Origin: Thermoproteota archaeon
GTDB taxonomy: Archaea; Korarchaeota; Korarchaeia; Korarchaeales; Korarchaeaceae
Length of the DNA: 64,000 bases
NCBI GenBank assembly: GCA_027492205.1
Contig: JAOZFN010000006.1
Location: 7,369 to 71,368, forward strand
Direction: 5' to 3'
Shown here: positions 33,474 through 43,112 of the stretch, one piece after another
Numbering within the stretch: the first letter of the stretch is position 1
Layout of the letters: every line of letters starts with the position of its first letter
Notes under the pieces: generated by a model
What the model was told of the DNA's origin: nothing
The model's database searches: none
The model's input: the letters and a program-made list of their open reading frames with translations, nothing else
Position numbers and translations under genes: made by a program

Positions 33474-35521
33474 TGTGTCGCGCCCTCCTCATCCAACAGG
33501 CTCCTCCTGTACTCCCAGACTATGCTAAGGATATCTCCTCCGTCTTCTCCCTCTCCAGCCTCGCTTTCCTCCTTAACTGGCTCGGGAGGCCTCCTTCTCG
33601 CGGCGACCCGCAGCAGGAACTCCTCGCGAACGTGCGGGATAGCGCCCTTCCAGCGAATCTCCACCGAGTTGGTGCTGGTCACAAAGATTCCCTCCTCCTC
33701 CAACATGGAGAGCACCTCGGGCGGGGGAGGTGAGCAGGAGTGGACGATGGCCCATACTCCTGCGTCTTTGAGAAGCCTCACTGACCTCGGTCCGGCGGTG
33801 GAGGCGTCTCCGACTAGAACGACGTCTCCTTCCGAGAGAACTCCCCTCACGATCGCCTCCTCCAGTGTAGACCTCGAGAGATTCTCCACGGCCTTTATAG
33901 GTACCCAGCCTGGCCCCAGGTCGCTTCTCGCCACGTCCCTCCTGAGAGATCTGAGCTCGGCCCTCAGCGAATCTATCATCGCGTCCCTCCTCCCAACGTC
34001 CGCCTCTAGCTCGCGAATTCTCTCCCTGAGCTGAGACACCAGTCTGTCCCTCTCTAGCTCTCTCTTCCTCTGATGTCTTATCTTATCTAGTTCCTCCATG
34101 AGCTTTGTGATCTCTCTCTCCAACTCCCTGACCTTCCTCCTGTAGTACTCCAGCTCCTCCTCGAGAGACCTGATCTTCTCGGTCTTGGACCTAAGTATCC
34201 TCCTTAGCTCTATGATCTCCCTCTGTTTGGCCTTGAGCGTCTCAACCTGCTCTTCTCGACCGTCTTTCCCTTCACTCCTTATCCTGGAGCCCTCTATCGC
34301 CTCCACTATAGAGGCCCCCCTCGTCAGGAGTTCATACAACCTGGTCCTGTCAACGAGTCCAAGGCCGCCGTCCATCTCTCTAAGGTGCCCCTCCGCCTTC
34401 TCAAAGAGGGTTCTCATCCTTTGATAGACCTTGATCAGCGGGGCGAGGGCATCCCTTTCGTGGGAAGATCCCACCGAGATTCCTTGCCTCTCCTCGAACT
34501 CTCTTACGATCTTGATCTTGTCCTCTATCTTCATGTGCTCGTTCAACGCGACCAACCTTGCCCCAAAGGCCTGGGCGATCTTAACGACGTTCTTCGGTGG
34601 CGGAGACACGTCGGTCGTTATGAGGACCGGCCTACCGTACTGCGCCAGAGTCTCGATAACCTCTGATCTGGAGGCCCTCCTCAGAGTTTCAAGGCCCAGT
34701 ATGCGACCGTAGAGATCCATCACGGCGATCCCGATGGACATTCCCGGATCTATCCCGACCATTATGGGTCTAGGCCTTCTGCTGAGTTCGGTCCTCGTGA
34801 ACTCTATCCTCTTCCTCCAGGAGGGCTCTATGTGAACCTTGACGGGCCCCCACTCGTGCTCCCTCACGACGGAGAGGATGCTCTCCTTGGGCGCGTAGAC
34901 GATGAACTCGGCCCTCTTCAGCCCTCCAGGCCCCCTCTCCACGTAGAGGTCGTAGTCTATTCCCACCCTGTCGAACTCGGCGGACACGCGATTTGCCTCG
35001 CTGAGGATGGCCGCCTCGATGAACCTCTTCCACCTGGCGCTCCCTGATCCGCCCTGCCTCACGCTCCTGTTCTTCGATATCACGACCCTGTACTCAGGGT
35101 TGAAGGCCACCACCTCGGAGCCGTATCCCAACGCGGCCAGCTCCGCGATGAGTTTGGCGCTCTCAAGAGAGCCAGGCTTCCCATCGTACTCCAGCCCGGC
35201 GTCGCGCGCGAGCTTTCGCAGGGGAACTCCCTCCCCGGGAGGACCGGTCACTTGGATGATCTTGACATCCTCAGGGATCGAAGCCACGAGCCTCTTGAGA
35301 GATCTGGAGTCCTTTGCCAGTTCGAATATGTTGTCGACCGCGAGGTATCCCCTCGACATCTGTCTGACTATTCGAAGGATCTCGGCCAGCGTGATCCCGT
35401 CGAAGAGCTCGGGCTCCCCACTGTCACTCAGTAGGCAAGCGGAGTACTTGGGTGCTGCCTTTCCCCTGGGGGAACCAGCCTTGATGTCAACCCCCAGGAC
35501 GGGAGTCCGCAGGTATCTCAA
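33470..35521 (-). CDS. DUF460-type protein with RuvC/RNase H-like fold and coiled coil
   Basis: 683 residues matching the archaeal COG2433/DUF460 family, which has no established function. An N-terminal actin/RNase H-like unit (VLGVDIKAG) is followed by a second one with IMVGIDPGMSIGIAVMD, whose Asp resembles the first catalytic residue of RuvC-type nucleases. A long charged coiled coil covers about residues 420-540, and a C-terminal domain includes VVLVGDASTAGPRSV. The end is acidic. TTG start. It shares a promoter region with a divergent surface protein. Nuclease activity is inference from the fold. Confidence 0.82.
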   Translation of the reverse strand: MRYLRTPVLGVDIKAGSPRGKAAPKYSACLLSDSGEPELFDGITLAEILRIVRQMSRGYLAVDNIFELAKDSRSLKRLVASIPEDVKIIQVTGPPGEGVPLRKLARDAGLEYDGKPGSLESAKLIAELAALGYGSEVVAFNPEYRVVISKNRSVRQGGSGSARWKRFIEAAILSEANRVSAEFDRVGIDYDLYVERGPGGLKRAEFIVYAPKESILSVVREHEWGPVKVHIEPSWRKRIEFTRTELSRRPRPIMVGIDPGMSIGIAVMDLYGRILGLETLRRASRSEVIETLAQYGRPVLITTDVSPPPKNVVKIAQAFGARLVALNEHMKIEDKIKIVREFEERQGISVGSSHERDALAPLIKVYQRMRTLFEKAEGHLREMDGGLGLVDRTRLYELLTRGASIVEAIEGSRIRSEGKDGREEQVETLKAKQREIIELRRILRSKTEKIRSLEEELEYYRRKVRELEREITKLMEELDKIRHQRKRELERDRLVSQLRERIRELEADVGRRDAMIDSLRAELRSLRRDVARSDLGPGWVPIKAVENLSRSTLEEAIVRGVLSEGDVVLVGDASTAGPRSVRLLKDAGVWAIVHSCSPPPPEVLSMLEEEGIFVTSTNSVEIRWKGAIPHVREEFLLRVAARRRPPEPVKEESEAGEGEDGGDILSIVWEYRRSLLDEEGATH

Positions 35522-35558
35522 CAGGGGGCGACCCTACCTAGGCGGCCGGCGCCCGGCG

Positions 35559-35567
35559 TTTTAAAGG
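35559..35567. promoter_or_regulatory. shared TATA-like element (DUF460 gene / 35592 gene)
   Basis: TTTTAAAGG is about 29 bp before the ATG at 35592 and about 42 bp before the TTG at 35521 on the other strand. Confidence 0.55.
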
Positions 35568-35591
35568 TTCGGCGGTGGGAGGAGTAGCGAC

Positions 35592-36887
35592 ATGAAGCAC
35601 GTTCGCGCGGCGCCGATCTTCCTCGTGCTACTGACAACGCTGGCGTCAGCCGGTGCCGCGCAGCAGGTTGGAGTCTCTTTTCAGACAACGATCTCAAGCC
35701 CCTGCTACATAGGGCTACCCTGCAGGGTCAGGGTAAATCTCACAGCGACCCCTCCCGGGGTGGCCATCACAGGCCTGAGGTTATCACTTCCGTGGGGTCT
35801 GGTGAACCTCCTACCCGTTGAGATCTCGCCAAACGTCTTGGAGACGACCTTCACCCCCCCGTTGGAGGCCGAGCCCGGAATCTACTACGCCCTGCCCCAG
35901 CTGGTGGGGAGGGAAGAGGGTAGCGGGAGACTCGTGATAATCAGCGGGTCGCCCACGATGCTCAGGCTCAGCGAGCCCGACCTGGTTGGGAGGCTGACGC
36001 TCCACGTGGATGAGGTCACGTTACCGCCAGGGGGGTCGACGAGGGTTAACGTGACGTACCTGGTTCTCAACTTGCCGCCGGAGGTCTTTCCAAGGCTCGA
36101 CATACTAGTCAACGAGACGGAGGCCTACTCCTCTCCTCTGGCCGAATCTTCTGGCAGCGTGGTTACATCGGTAGTCGCTCCCGAGAACGCGAGATATCTC
36201 CTGATAACTGCCAAGCTTCGTGTGGGACTCTATGTCTTCGAAAACTCGACCCTCATATCTGTCGAGCGAGAGAAACCAGCCGTCAATATCGAGAAGGCGA
36301 TAGTACTCATTGAGGCAGCCAATCAATCCCTAATGCAGGCCCAGCTCCTCTTGGGGAGGGCCGCCTCGCAGGGGGTCCCGGTGTTCGAGGCGGGCGCGGC
36401 AGACCTCCTGGCCTCCGCGGATTACCTCCTGTTCGAGGCCCGCCGCGCGGCGTATCAGGGAAACGGCAGCGCGGCCAGACTCGCGATCCTGGCGTTCAAC
36501 CTAACTCAAGAGGCCTTAGGGAGAATATCGGAGGCGTACCTATCCTCTGCGGAATCTAGGGTGGTCGACCTCAACCTGACCCTCAGGCGGCTGAGGGACT
36601 TAGGGGCGCCTGAGCAACCCCTAGACCTTGCTGAGGAGAGGCTGAGGGAGGCGATCAACCTGACCCAGGAGATGAGGCGGACAGAACCGACCAACTTACC
36701 AGATCTCTATGAGAGGCTCGATGCCGTCCTGCTAGAGGCTTCTTCAGCGCTCGAAGAGGCGGAAAAGTCCAGAGAAGGTCGTGTCTCTCGGCTAATCGCC
36801 ATGACGGTTACCCTCACCGCCCTGATGCCGATACTCTACAGCTACGTGGCGCACAAGGCTTGGAGGCGCTTGCTGCGCCTAGGCTGA
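35592..36887 (+). CDS. secreted, membrane-anchored surface protein, unknown
   Basis: 431 residues. An N-terminal signal peptide (KHVRAAPIFLVLLTTLASAGAA) is followed by beta-rich domains with many N-glycosylation-type sequons (NLT, NVT, NET, NST), then a helical, heptad-like stretch of about 150 residues (about 225-390) rich in Ala, Leu and Glu, and a C-terminal membrane segment (LIAMTVTLTALMPILYSYVA) with a short basic tail. It is probably an extracellular, cell-surface-anchored protein with a helical stalk. I do not recognise a family. RBS GGGAGGAG before the ATG. Confidence 0.72.
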   Translation: MKHVRAAPIFLVLLTTLASAGAAQQVGVSFQTTISSPCYIGLPCRVRVNLTATPPGVAITGLRLSLPWGLVNLLPVEISPNVLETTFTPPLEAEPGIYYALPQLVGREEGSGRLVIISGSPTMLRLSEPDLVGRLTLHVDEVTLPPGGSTRVNVTYLVLNLPPEVFPRLDILVNETEAYSSPLAESSGSVVTSVVAPENARYLLITAKLRVGLYVFENSTLISVEREKPAVNIEKAIVLIEAANQSLMQAQLLLGRAASQGVPVFEAGAADLLASADYLLFEARRAAYQGNGSAARLAILAFNLTQEALGRISEAYLSSAESRVVDLNLTLRRLRDLGAPEQPLDLAEERLREAINLTQEMRRTEPTNLPDLYERLDAVLLEASSALEEAEKSREGRVSRLIAMTVTLTALMPILYSYVAHKAWRRLLRLG

Positions 36888-36900
36888 CCAAGTTGGAGCG

Positions 36901-37140
36901 CTATTCCTCTACAGTGATGAAGAGGACGTTATTTCCCCTTATGAACAGCGTTCCGACGTTCCTCTTGACCTCCTTGCTGTGGGGGTCCCTCTCCTTGGCG
37001 GAGTCGAGCACCAGGTTCATCATGTCGTCAAAGCTGCGGAGTCTACCCGCGATCTCTATTCCGTTCTTCAGGCGAACGACGATCTCGCCGCCATAAGCAG
37101 CCTTGAGGTAGGATAGGGGAGACTGCTGCCCCTTCTGCAT
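36901..37140 (-). CDS. lsm: Sm-like archaeal protein (LSm)
   Basis: 79 residues. The Sm1 motif is GEIVVRLKNGIEIAGRLRSFDDMMNLVL and Sm2 is TLFIRGNNVLFI, so it should form a heptameric RNA-binding ring. ATG at 37140, with a TATA-like box about 60 bp upstream. In many archaea the LSm gene is followed by L37e; here the next sequence is the convergent 35592 gene and no L37e is present. Confidence 0.93.
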   Translation of the reverse strand: MQKGQQSPLSYLKAAYGGEIVVRLKNGIEIAGRLRSFDDMMNLVLDSAKERDPHSKEVKRNVGTLFIRGNNVLFITVEE

Positions 37141-37194
37141 TCCATATCACCGCTTCCTCTCACTTCTCCGGTGGGAAAGAAGGTAGCGCCCCGC

Positions 37195-37205
37195 GAATAA
37201 ATAGG
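37195..37205 (-). promoter_or_regulatory. TATA-like element of lsm
   Basis: Reads CCTATTTATTC on the minus strand, about 60 bp before the LSm ATG, in the gap after S7. Confidence 0.45.
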
Positions 37206-37219
37206 TTCCTACCCCCAGC

Positions 37220-37870
37220 TCACCTGGAGCTGAGGGCGATCCTCTCGACCTCTTCCTTCCTCCTGATGGCGTGGCTCCTGGTCCTGTCGTACTCGGCGGC
37301 CGCTATTATCTCCTCCGCGAGCGCCTCGGCCAGCGACGTGGGGCTTCTGAACGCCCTTATCGCCGCCCCCTGGGCTATGTTCCTCAGGGCGAGGTCCACC
37401 ATCCTCGTCGGCGACGTGTCGACCGCGTGGAAGTAGGTCACTCCACCGTACATGATCCTGGTTACCTCCTCCCTTATGGCGGCGTTTTCTATGGCCCTCA
37501 GGAGGACCTTCACGGGGTTCTCCCCAGTCCTCAGCTCGATTATCTCGAACGCGTACTTGACGGTCCTGAGCGCCTTGAGCTTCTTACCCTGGTTCTTGCT
37601 GTTCACGTGATCCTTCTTGACGCCGGCGTTCTTAGCTTGCATCATCAACCTGTTGACCAGCCTCTCTACTATCATCACTTCGAGCTTGCCGAACGGCTTA
37701 TGCTCGTGCCTCCCGCCAGAGTGCGGCAGGTAGACTGGCTTGACGGAGATGACGCCCCTGAGAGCCGGGTTCTCGACCTCGACGTCGTCGAGGGGCCACC
37801 TGCCGAACAGCTTTATCTGGGGACCTTCCTTGACCTCTTTGACTTCCTCGACCCTGTCTTCCTCGCCCAT
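37220..37870 (-). CDS. rps7: ribosomal protein S7 (uS7)
   Basis: 216 residues from the ATG at 37870. uS7 features are [36 protein letters not shown] and [36 protein letters not shown]. It is the primary 16S rRNA binder of the head. An acidic N-terminal extension of about 25 residues precedes the conserved part. The track start is a GTG at 37879, but GAGGTG overlaps it and is well spaced from the ATG. It ends the rpoH-rpoB-rpoA-L30e-nusA-S12-S7 run. Confidence 0.95.
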   Translation of the reverse strand: MGEEDRVEEVKEVKEGPQIKLFGRWPLDDVEVENPALRGVISVKPVYLPHSGGRHEHKPFGKLEVMIVERLVNRLMMQAKNAGVKKDHVNSKNQGKKLKALRTVKYAFEIIELRTGENPVKVLLRAIENAAIREEVTRIMYGGVTYFHAVDTSPTRMVDLALRNIAQGAAIRAFRSPTSLAEALAEEIIAAAEYDRTRSHAIRRKEEVERIALSSR

Positions 37871-37875
37871 GCAAT

Positions 37876-38316
37876 TCACCTCGTTGGCTTCTCCTTCTTA
37901 CCCGTTAAAATCGCCTGGAGGGAGACGTTGTTGACCTTGATGACCTTGTACCTGACTCCCGGTATGTCTCCGTAGCTCCTCCCCCTGGAGCCCCCGATCC
38001 CCTCAATGATCACCTCATCGTGCTCGTCAATCACGTTCAGGGCGCCGTCGCCTGGCGCGAAGGCGGTCACGACTATGCCGTTCTTCGCCAGCTGGACCCT
38101 GACAGCCTTCCTGAGCCCAGAGTGAGGCTGCCTGGCCTCCAGGCCGACCTTCTCTATCACGATTCCCCTGGCCATTGGGGCGCCCTCGAGAGGGTCGAAC
38201 CGCTCCTTGAGCCTGAGGACCCTCCTCCTGTACTTCCAGTCGTGCCACCTCTTCTCCTTGTACTTCTCTCTGAGGGTCCTAGCAGCGTACAGCCCGACCG
38301 GAGATTTCTTTCCCAT
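37876..38316 (-). CDS. rps12: ribosomal protein S12 (uS12)
   Basis: 146 residues starting [15 protein letters not shown]. The decoding-site segments [26 protein letters not shown] and [12 protein letters not shown] are conserved. The track adds two residues (TTG, ATG); GAGGGGAG is best spaced from the ATG at 38316. It overlaps the S7 5' region and follows nusA by about 55 bp. Confidence 0.96.
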   Translation of the reverse strand: MGKKSPVGLYAARTLREKYKEKRWHDWKYRRRVLRLKERFDPLEGAPMARGIVIEKVGLEARQPHSGLRKAVRVQLAKNGIVVTAFAPGDGALNVIDEHDEVIIEGIGGSRGRSYGDIPGVRYKVIKVNNVSLQAILTGKKEKPTR

Positions 38317-38371
38317 CATCAACTCCCCTCTTGAGCCCGCTTATTCTCACTCCTCGGCCAGGGAGTCTCGC

Positions 38372-38836
38372 TCAGGCTATTTTAACGTTATCTATCCCCA
38401 TCCAACGCCTCGCCAGTATCCTCGCGCGCTTTATTCTCCTTCCCCCAGATCCAATGGCCACGCTCTTGTCCTCTTCCGGCACCTTGACTATAGCCACCTT
38501 CGCCCTCCCCCTCTTCACTATCCTGACCGAGCTGACGCGCGCCGGGCTCAGGAGGTTCTTGATGAACCTCACCGGATCGTCGCTGTACTCCACGACCTCA
38601 ATGTCCTTCTTCAGATCTCTCCAGAGCATTCTTCTCATTGCCTTCAGCTTCGATCCGTCTCTGCCCACGGCTACCCCCAGGTTTCCCGCGGACACCACGA
38701 AGATGAGCCTGTTTGCCTCCGGGTCCTCCACCACGTCGATGGCCGGCACCCCGAGCATTGTCTGAAAGAGCTGGAGGTACCTCACCTGCTGCTCGGTGAG
38801 CACTACCTTGCCCGGGGCCGGACCCCTCCCGCTCAA
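38372..38836 (-). CDS. nusA: transcription factor NusA (archaeal, two KH domains)
   Basis: 154 residues, the short archaeal NusA lacking the N-terminal polymerase-binding domain of bacteria. Two KH domains show GVAVGRDGSKLKAMRRML and SVAIGSGGRRIKRARIL as the GxxG loops. It binds RNA and is thought to assist termination or rRNA transcription. TTG start, overlapping the L30e stop by 4 bp. Its position between L30e and S12 is the standard archaeal order. Confidence 0.95.
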   Translation of the reverse strand: MSGRGPAPGKVVLTEQQVRYLQLFQTMLGVPAIDVVEDPEANRLIFVVSAGNLGVAVGRDGSKLKAMRRMLWRDLKKDIEVVEYSDDPVRFIKNLLSPARVSSVRIVKRGRAKVAIVKVPEEDKSVAIGSGGRRIKRARILARRWMGIDNVKIA

Positions 38837-39141
38837 GTTGAGACCACCTCAAGGATGGAGGACTCGCCCTCTTCCATTATGGCAGCGGCCGAGACGAAGA
38901 ACGGCTTCCTCATCGCCCTTCCCAGGCTGAGGCTCCCACCTTCGTGGAAGATCACAGGAACGCCCGCCATCTGGGCGAGGTACTCTATCTCCTTCCTTAT
39001 GCTCTCGGGCGCGTTCTTCGCCAGCACCACGAGCTTCGGCTTTTCCGTTCCCGTCTTCAGCAGCCTGACGACTTTCCTGGCCCCTATCAAAACCCTACCA
39101 GTAGAGTACGCCAGCCAGATCTCCTTATCGAGGTCCGGCAC
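38833..39141 (-). CDS. rpl30e: ribosomal protein L30e (eL30)
   Basis: 102 residues of the L7Ae/L30e/S12e RNA-binding superfamily: GRVLIGARKVVRLLKTG, LVVLAKNAPESIRKEIEYLA and VPVIFHEG. It starts with GTG at 39141 with GGAGGTGAT upstream, 2 bp after rpoA, and is coupled to nusA. Its place directly behind the polymerase genes supports eL30 over L7Ae. Confidence 0.94.
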   Translation of the reverse strand: MPDLDKEIWLAYSTGRVLIGARKVVRLLKTGTEKPKLVVLAKNAPESIRKEIEYLAQMAGVPVIFHEGGSLSLGRAMRKPFFVSAAAIMEEGESSILEVVST

Positions 39142-39143
39142 GA

Positions 39144-42100
39144 TCAGATCACCTCCTTGAGCAGCTCTTCAGTCTTGCGCCAGTCCCACCTGACCTCGAC
39201 CCTACCCGTCCCGACGGGTGGGGTCTGGCCCATAATTAAGGCGTCGAGCGGTCCCTTAATGGGGTTGTCCTCGCCCCTCCTGGCCGTGTTGAGGACGACA
39301 TGGTAGACCCACTCGTACGCCATCTTGCTCAGGGGCGTCTTCATCTCGGAGAAGAACCCAGAGGGAACTCCGGAGGCCTGCAGGCTCAGGGGAGTGGGCT
39401 TGCCGGTGTGGGTCATCGCGTCGGCGACCAGCGACACGTACCTCCTGTCCACCTCCAGACCCTGCTCGCTCAGTATCCTGGAGAGTTCGTTGAGTATGCA
39501 CGCCCTGGCCGCCTCCACGCCCAGGACCTCATATATCTCCTTGCAGTCGTTGGTTATCGTCCTGGTCGGGTCGACGAAGTCCAGCTTCACGACTTCCTTA
39601 AGGTTAGACCCCCTGGTCTTTATGACGAACTCTCCCTCCTCCGTGGCCTCCACCCAGACTCTATCAATGCCCCCAATGCCCCTTATCCTCTTCTCCATAA
39701 TCCTCTGCGTCCACTGCCTGAGTGTCAAGTAGGGCTTCTCCCTCCCGGCTGCCTCTACCATGGATATGCTGATGACATCACCCTCAAGTTCGACGGACCC
39801 CTTGATCCCCTTGACGGCCTTCTTGAGGAAGTTGACGAGCTCCTCGTCGTCGACCCCGCTGTCGCGCATCTTCTCGCGGTCGAGCACGAGTTCGAGGCGG
39901 AACGCCAGGTTGTCTATCCTGTACTCCCTGAGGAGGTCCTTGACCCTGATCTCCCTCAGCCTCTTGGCCACCTCCTCGGCCTTCTCCTTGCTCTTGGCGT
40001 ATTCGGGCTTGAGGTATACGGTCATGGTGGGCGTGCTGGTGCTCACGTAAAACACCAGCTCCTTGAACCTCTCCACGCCGTGCGTGACGTCCATGGCGAG
40101 CACTCCCGGGGCGTGGAAGGTCCTAAGAACCATCTGGGTCGCCGGCTCCGCTATGCTCTGGGCGCTGATTACTCCAATGGGGGTCAAGACCTCAACCTTA
40201 GCCTCCTCCAGCCTCCTCTTTACCTCTCTCACGACCTCCCTCGCCTCCTTCTCGCTGGCGTTGGCCTCGTACAGCAGGTCGGCTAGGTGTGAGGGTAGCT
40301 CCGCCTTCTTGACGATCTCCTCCAGCTTCTTCTTTGAGGCCCCCCTCTTCTTCCCCGGCTTCACGATCTCACCGACAACCCTCTTCAGGTTCACGGGCTC
40401 GCCCTTGAACAGCTTGACGGGATCCATCCCGTCTCCGCCGAAGGCGAACTGGATTATCCTGCCCAGGCTGTCCCTCACCGTCTCGTCGTACTCCACGTAT
40501 ATGTCCTTCAGCGAGTTGGCGACCCTCCTGTAGAAGTACCCGCTGTCCTCCGTCCTCCGACCCTTGTCCACCAGGGACTCCCTGCTGGTCATGGCGTGGA
40601 ACACGAACTCCGCCGGGTTGAGGCCGACCATGTAGCCGTTCTTGACGAAGCCCCTGGCTTCGAGCCTAAGGTCGCCCCTCTTGAAGTAGGAGAGGGCCCT
40701 CTCCCTGAACCCCTTCTTTGGCCTCCCGCTGGTGAGCACGAAGCCGACCCTGCTCTTGACGGTCTGCTGGCCGACGAGCCCCATGACCTGGGCCAGGTTC
40801 GCTATGGATCCCCTTGCACCGGTCTTGGCCATTATCATGGCGTGGCTCTCTGGCTTGACGTACTTCGCTATAACCTCGGTGGCCTGGGTCCTGAGGGCGT
40901 CGAGGGATCTGACTATGTCGAACTCAAGCATCTGCTCCTCCAGCGTGGCTCTGAGGAGTTCCTCCTTGGTCATGTACCTCTTGGCGCCCCTGGTCTTCTC
41001 GAACTCGGCTACCTTCCTGTCAACCTCCTCCGCAGCCTTCTTGAATAGCTTCTCAAGCTCCTCCCTGGCCTCGGGAGGAAGGATGAGTTCATTGAGCGTG
41101 ACCGTCACTCCGTAGAGCAGTATGCTCTTGGCGGCGAGCCTCAAGAGCTTGTTGAGGAATTCGGCCGCCCTCTCCTCCCCGTAGTCCCTGATGAGGATGT
41201 CTATGATCGTCTGCCTGCCCTTCACTAGTGTGCCCACGGATCCCTCGTCCAACACGCCCGCGAGGAGCTTTCCGTTGATCACGAGCACGTAGCCCTCGAT
41301 CGGGCTCTCGGGAGACTGGCACAGCTCCTTCTCCTTGCAGAGCTTTGCAGTCGTCTCATACTCAAGGTCTGGAGGTAGGAGCGTGGAGATCAGCTGCTTC
41401 CCGGTCCAAAGCTCGACCGGAGACTGTATCGCGGGCTCTGGGAGTTCCGTTATCCCGACGGTCGCCAGTAGCCTGGATGCCCCCTCCCTGTTGAACACGG
41501 TCCCCTTCTTCGTCAGGAGGTAGAGGGCGGTGATCATGTCCTGCCTGGCGCCGACTATGCTGCCACCAGTCCTAGGGGACAGCATGTTCTTCACGACGCT
41601 CATCAGCTCTCTGGCCTCGATTCTGGCCTCCATCAGCTGTGGGGCGTGAAGGTTCATCTCGTCTCCGTCGAAGTCCGCGTTGTAGGGCAGGCATGTCCCA
41701 GGGTTTAGCCTGAACGTGGAGCCGGGGAGCACCCTCACCCTGTGGCCCATGATGGAGAGCTTGTGCAGGGATGGCTGCCGGTTGAATATCACGTAGTCGC
41801 CGTCCATCAGATGCCTCTCCACCACGTCTCCCGGCTGAAGGCTCTCTGCTATCTCCTCCAGGAGCCCCCTGGCCTTGACGACCTTCAGGCTTATGGGCAT
41901 GCCTCCGCCCTTCCTGACGTAGTTCGCCCCCGGATACTGGTCTGGGCCCCTCATCACCAGCTCCTTGAGCCACTCTATGTTGCCCTCGTTCACGTACTCT
42001 GGTATGGTGAGCGTCATCGCAATCTCGACCGGCACGCCGACTTCGTCGATCCCGATCATGGGGTCTGGCGAGATGACGGTCCGGCTGGAGAAATCGACCC

Positions 42101-43100
42101 TCTTACCCACGAGGTTCTTCCTGAACCTCCCCTCCTTGCCCTCTAGCCTCTGGAACAGCGACTTGAGGGGTCTCCTGGTGCCCCTCTGCATCGCGACGGG
42201 CAGGCCGGCCATGGCGTTCCTGTAGAACACGGCTACCCAGTACTGCAGGAGATCCCACTCGCTCTCAACGACGCTGTTGGGGGCTCCCGAGTTTATCGAG
42301 TCCCTCAGCTTCTTGTTGGCCTTGAGGATCTCCACCAGCATGTGGGTCAGGTCGTCCTCGGACCTCTCACCGGTTTGAAGGAATATGGACGGCCGTACGC
42401 TGGGGGGTGGAACTAGGATAACGGTCAGAACGGCCCACTCTGGCCTAGCCCTCTCGGGGTTGAACCCCAGGACCATCGCGTCCTCATCAGGTATCCTCTC
42501 CAACCAGTCCCTTATCTCGTTGGGCCTGAGCCTCCTCGGGGCCGGGTCCTTGACGATGAACTTCAGCACCTCCTCTAGGTCGACGCTCTCGACCCTCGCC
42601 CCGCAGTGCGGGCAGACATCGTGGTTCCTCAGGTACTTCTTCACCGCCGCCCTGACGGTCCTCGTGAGGCTGTCGTTGATCTTCTCCTCGGGGTGCTCCT
42701 CCCAGTACCTCTTGGCCTCTTCGATGAACTTCTGCCTCTCCTCCTCAGGGAGCAGCAGCTTCCCGCACTTGGAGCAGGTGGCGTTCAGGATGTCCTTGAT
42801 CTTCTTGACGTACCCCACGTGGATTACCGGCCTGGCCAGCTCTATCCTGCCGAAGTGCCCGGGGCACTGATTCTGGAAGTTCCCGCAGGTAGGGCACCTC
42901 TGCCTCGGGTTCATGGTGCCCAGCCTTGGGTCAAGTACACCTCCCGGGACGGGGAGCCCTCCCTCGTCGTAGGCGGTAGGCTCCCTTATCTCGATGAACC
43001 CGATCTTCCTTATCTCGCTCGGCGAGAGGAGCCCGAAGAGCACCTTATCCAGCCTGTGGGGCAGGGCCTCCTGATCCGAGACCGGGCTGGTGAAGCTCAC
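39144..43100 (-). CDS. rpoA: RNA polymerase subunit A, unsplit (A' + A'')
   Basis: 1318 residues, corresponding to A' and A'' of most archaea joined as one chain, like eukaryotic RPB1 without the CTD. Zinc sites lie at CPTCGNFQNQCPGH (69-82) and C109/C112 with CPHCG (163-167). The catalytic Mg-binding loop is NADFDGDEM (474-482). The bridge helix/trigger loop region includes VKSRVGFVLTSGRPKKGF, and VGEIVKPGKKRGASKKK near residues 900-930 marks where other archaea split the gene. RTFHAPGVLAMDVTHGVER follows in the A'' part. No intein. GTG start 12 bp after rpoB. Confidence 0.97.
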   Translation of the reverse strand: MSFTSPVSDQEALPHRLDKVLFGLLSPSEIRKIGFIEIREPTAYDEGGLPVPGGVLDPRLGTMNPRQRCPTCGNFQNQCPGHFGRIELARPVIHVGYVKKIKDILNATCSKCGKLLLPEEERQKFIEEAKRYWEEHPEEKINDSLTRTVRAAVKKYLRNHDVCPHCGARVESVDLEEVLKFIVKDPAPRRLRPNEIRDWLERIPDEDAMVLGFNPERARPEWAVLTVILVPPPSVRPSIFLQTGERSEDDLTHMLVEILKANKKLRDSINSGAPNSVVESEWDLLQYWVAVFYRNAMAGLPVAMQRGTRRPLKSLFQRLEGKEGRFRKNLVGKRVDFSSRTVISPDPMIGIDEVGVPVEIAMTLTIPEYVNEGNIEWLKELVMRGPDQYPGANYVRKGGGMPISLKVVKARGLLEEIAESLQPGDVVERHLMDGDYVIFNRQPSLHKLSIMGHRVRVLPGSTFRLNPGTCLPYNADFDGDEMNLHAPQLMEARIEARELMSVVKNMLSPRTGGSIVGARQDMITALYLLTKKGTVFNREGASRLLATVGITELPEPAIQSPVELWTGKQLISTLLPPDLEYETTAKLCKEKELCQSPESPIEGYVLVINGKLLAGVLDEGSVGTLVKGRQTIIDILIRDYGEERAAEFLNKLLRLAAKSILLYGVTVTLNELILPPEAREELEKLFKKAAEEVDRKVAEFEKTRGAKRYMTKEELLRATLEEQMLEFDIVRSLDALRTQATEVIAKYVKPESHAMIMAKTGARGSIANLAQVMGLVGQQTVKSRVGFVLTSGRPKKGFRERALSYFKRGDLRLEARGFVKNGYMVGLNPAEFVFHAMTSRESLVDKGRRTEDSGYFYRRVANSLKDIYVEYDETVRDSLGRIIQFAFGGDGMDPVKLFKGEPVNLKRVVGEIVKPGKKRGASKKKLEEIVKKAELPSHLADLLYEANASEKEAREVVREVKRRLEEAKVEVLTPIGVISAQSIAEPATQMVLRTFHAPGVLAMDVTHGVERFKELVFYVSTSTPTMTVYLKPEYAKSKEKAEEVAKRLREIRVKDLLREYRIDNLAFRLELVLDREKMRDSGVDDEELVNFLKKAVKGIKGSVELEGDVISISMVEAAGREKPYLTLRQWTQRIMEKRIRGIGGIDRVWVEATEEGEFVIKTRGSNLKEVVKLDFVDPTRTITNDCKEIYEVLGVEAARACILNELSRILSEQGLEVDRRYVSLVADAMTHTGKPTPLSLQASGVPSGFFSEMKTPLSKMAYEWVYHVVLNTARRGEDNPIKGPLDALIMGQTPPVGTGRVEVRWDWRKTEELLKEVI

Positions 43101-43112
43101 TCAGGCCACCCC

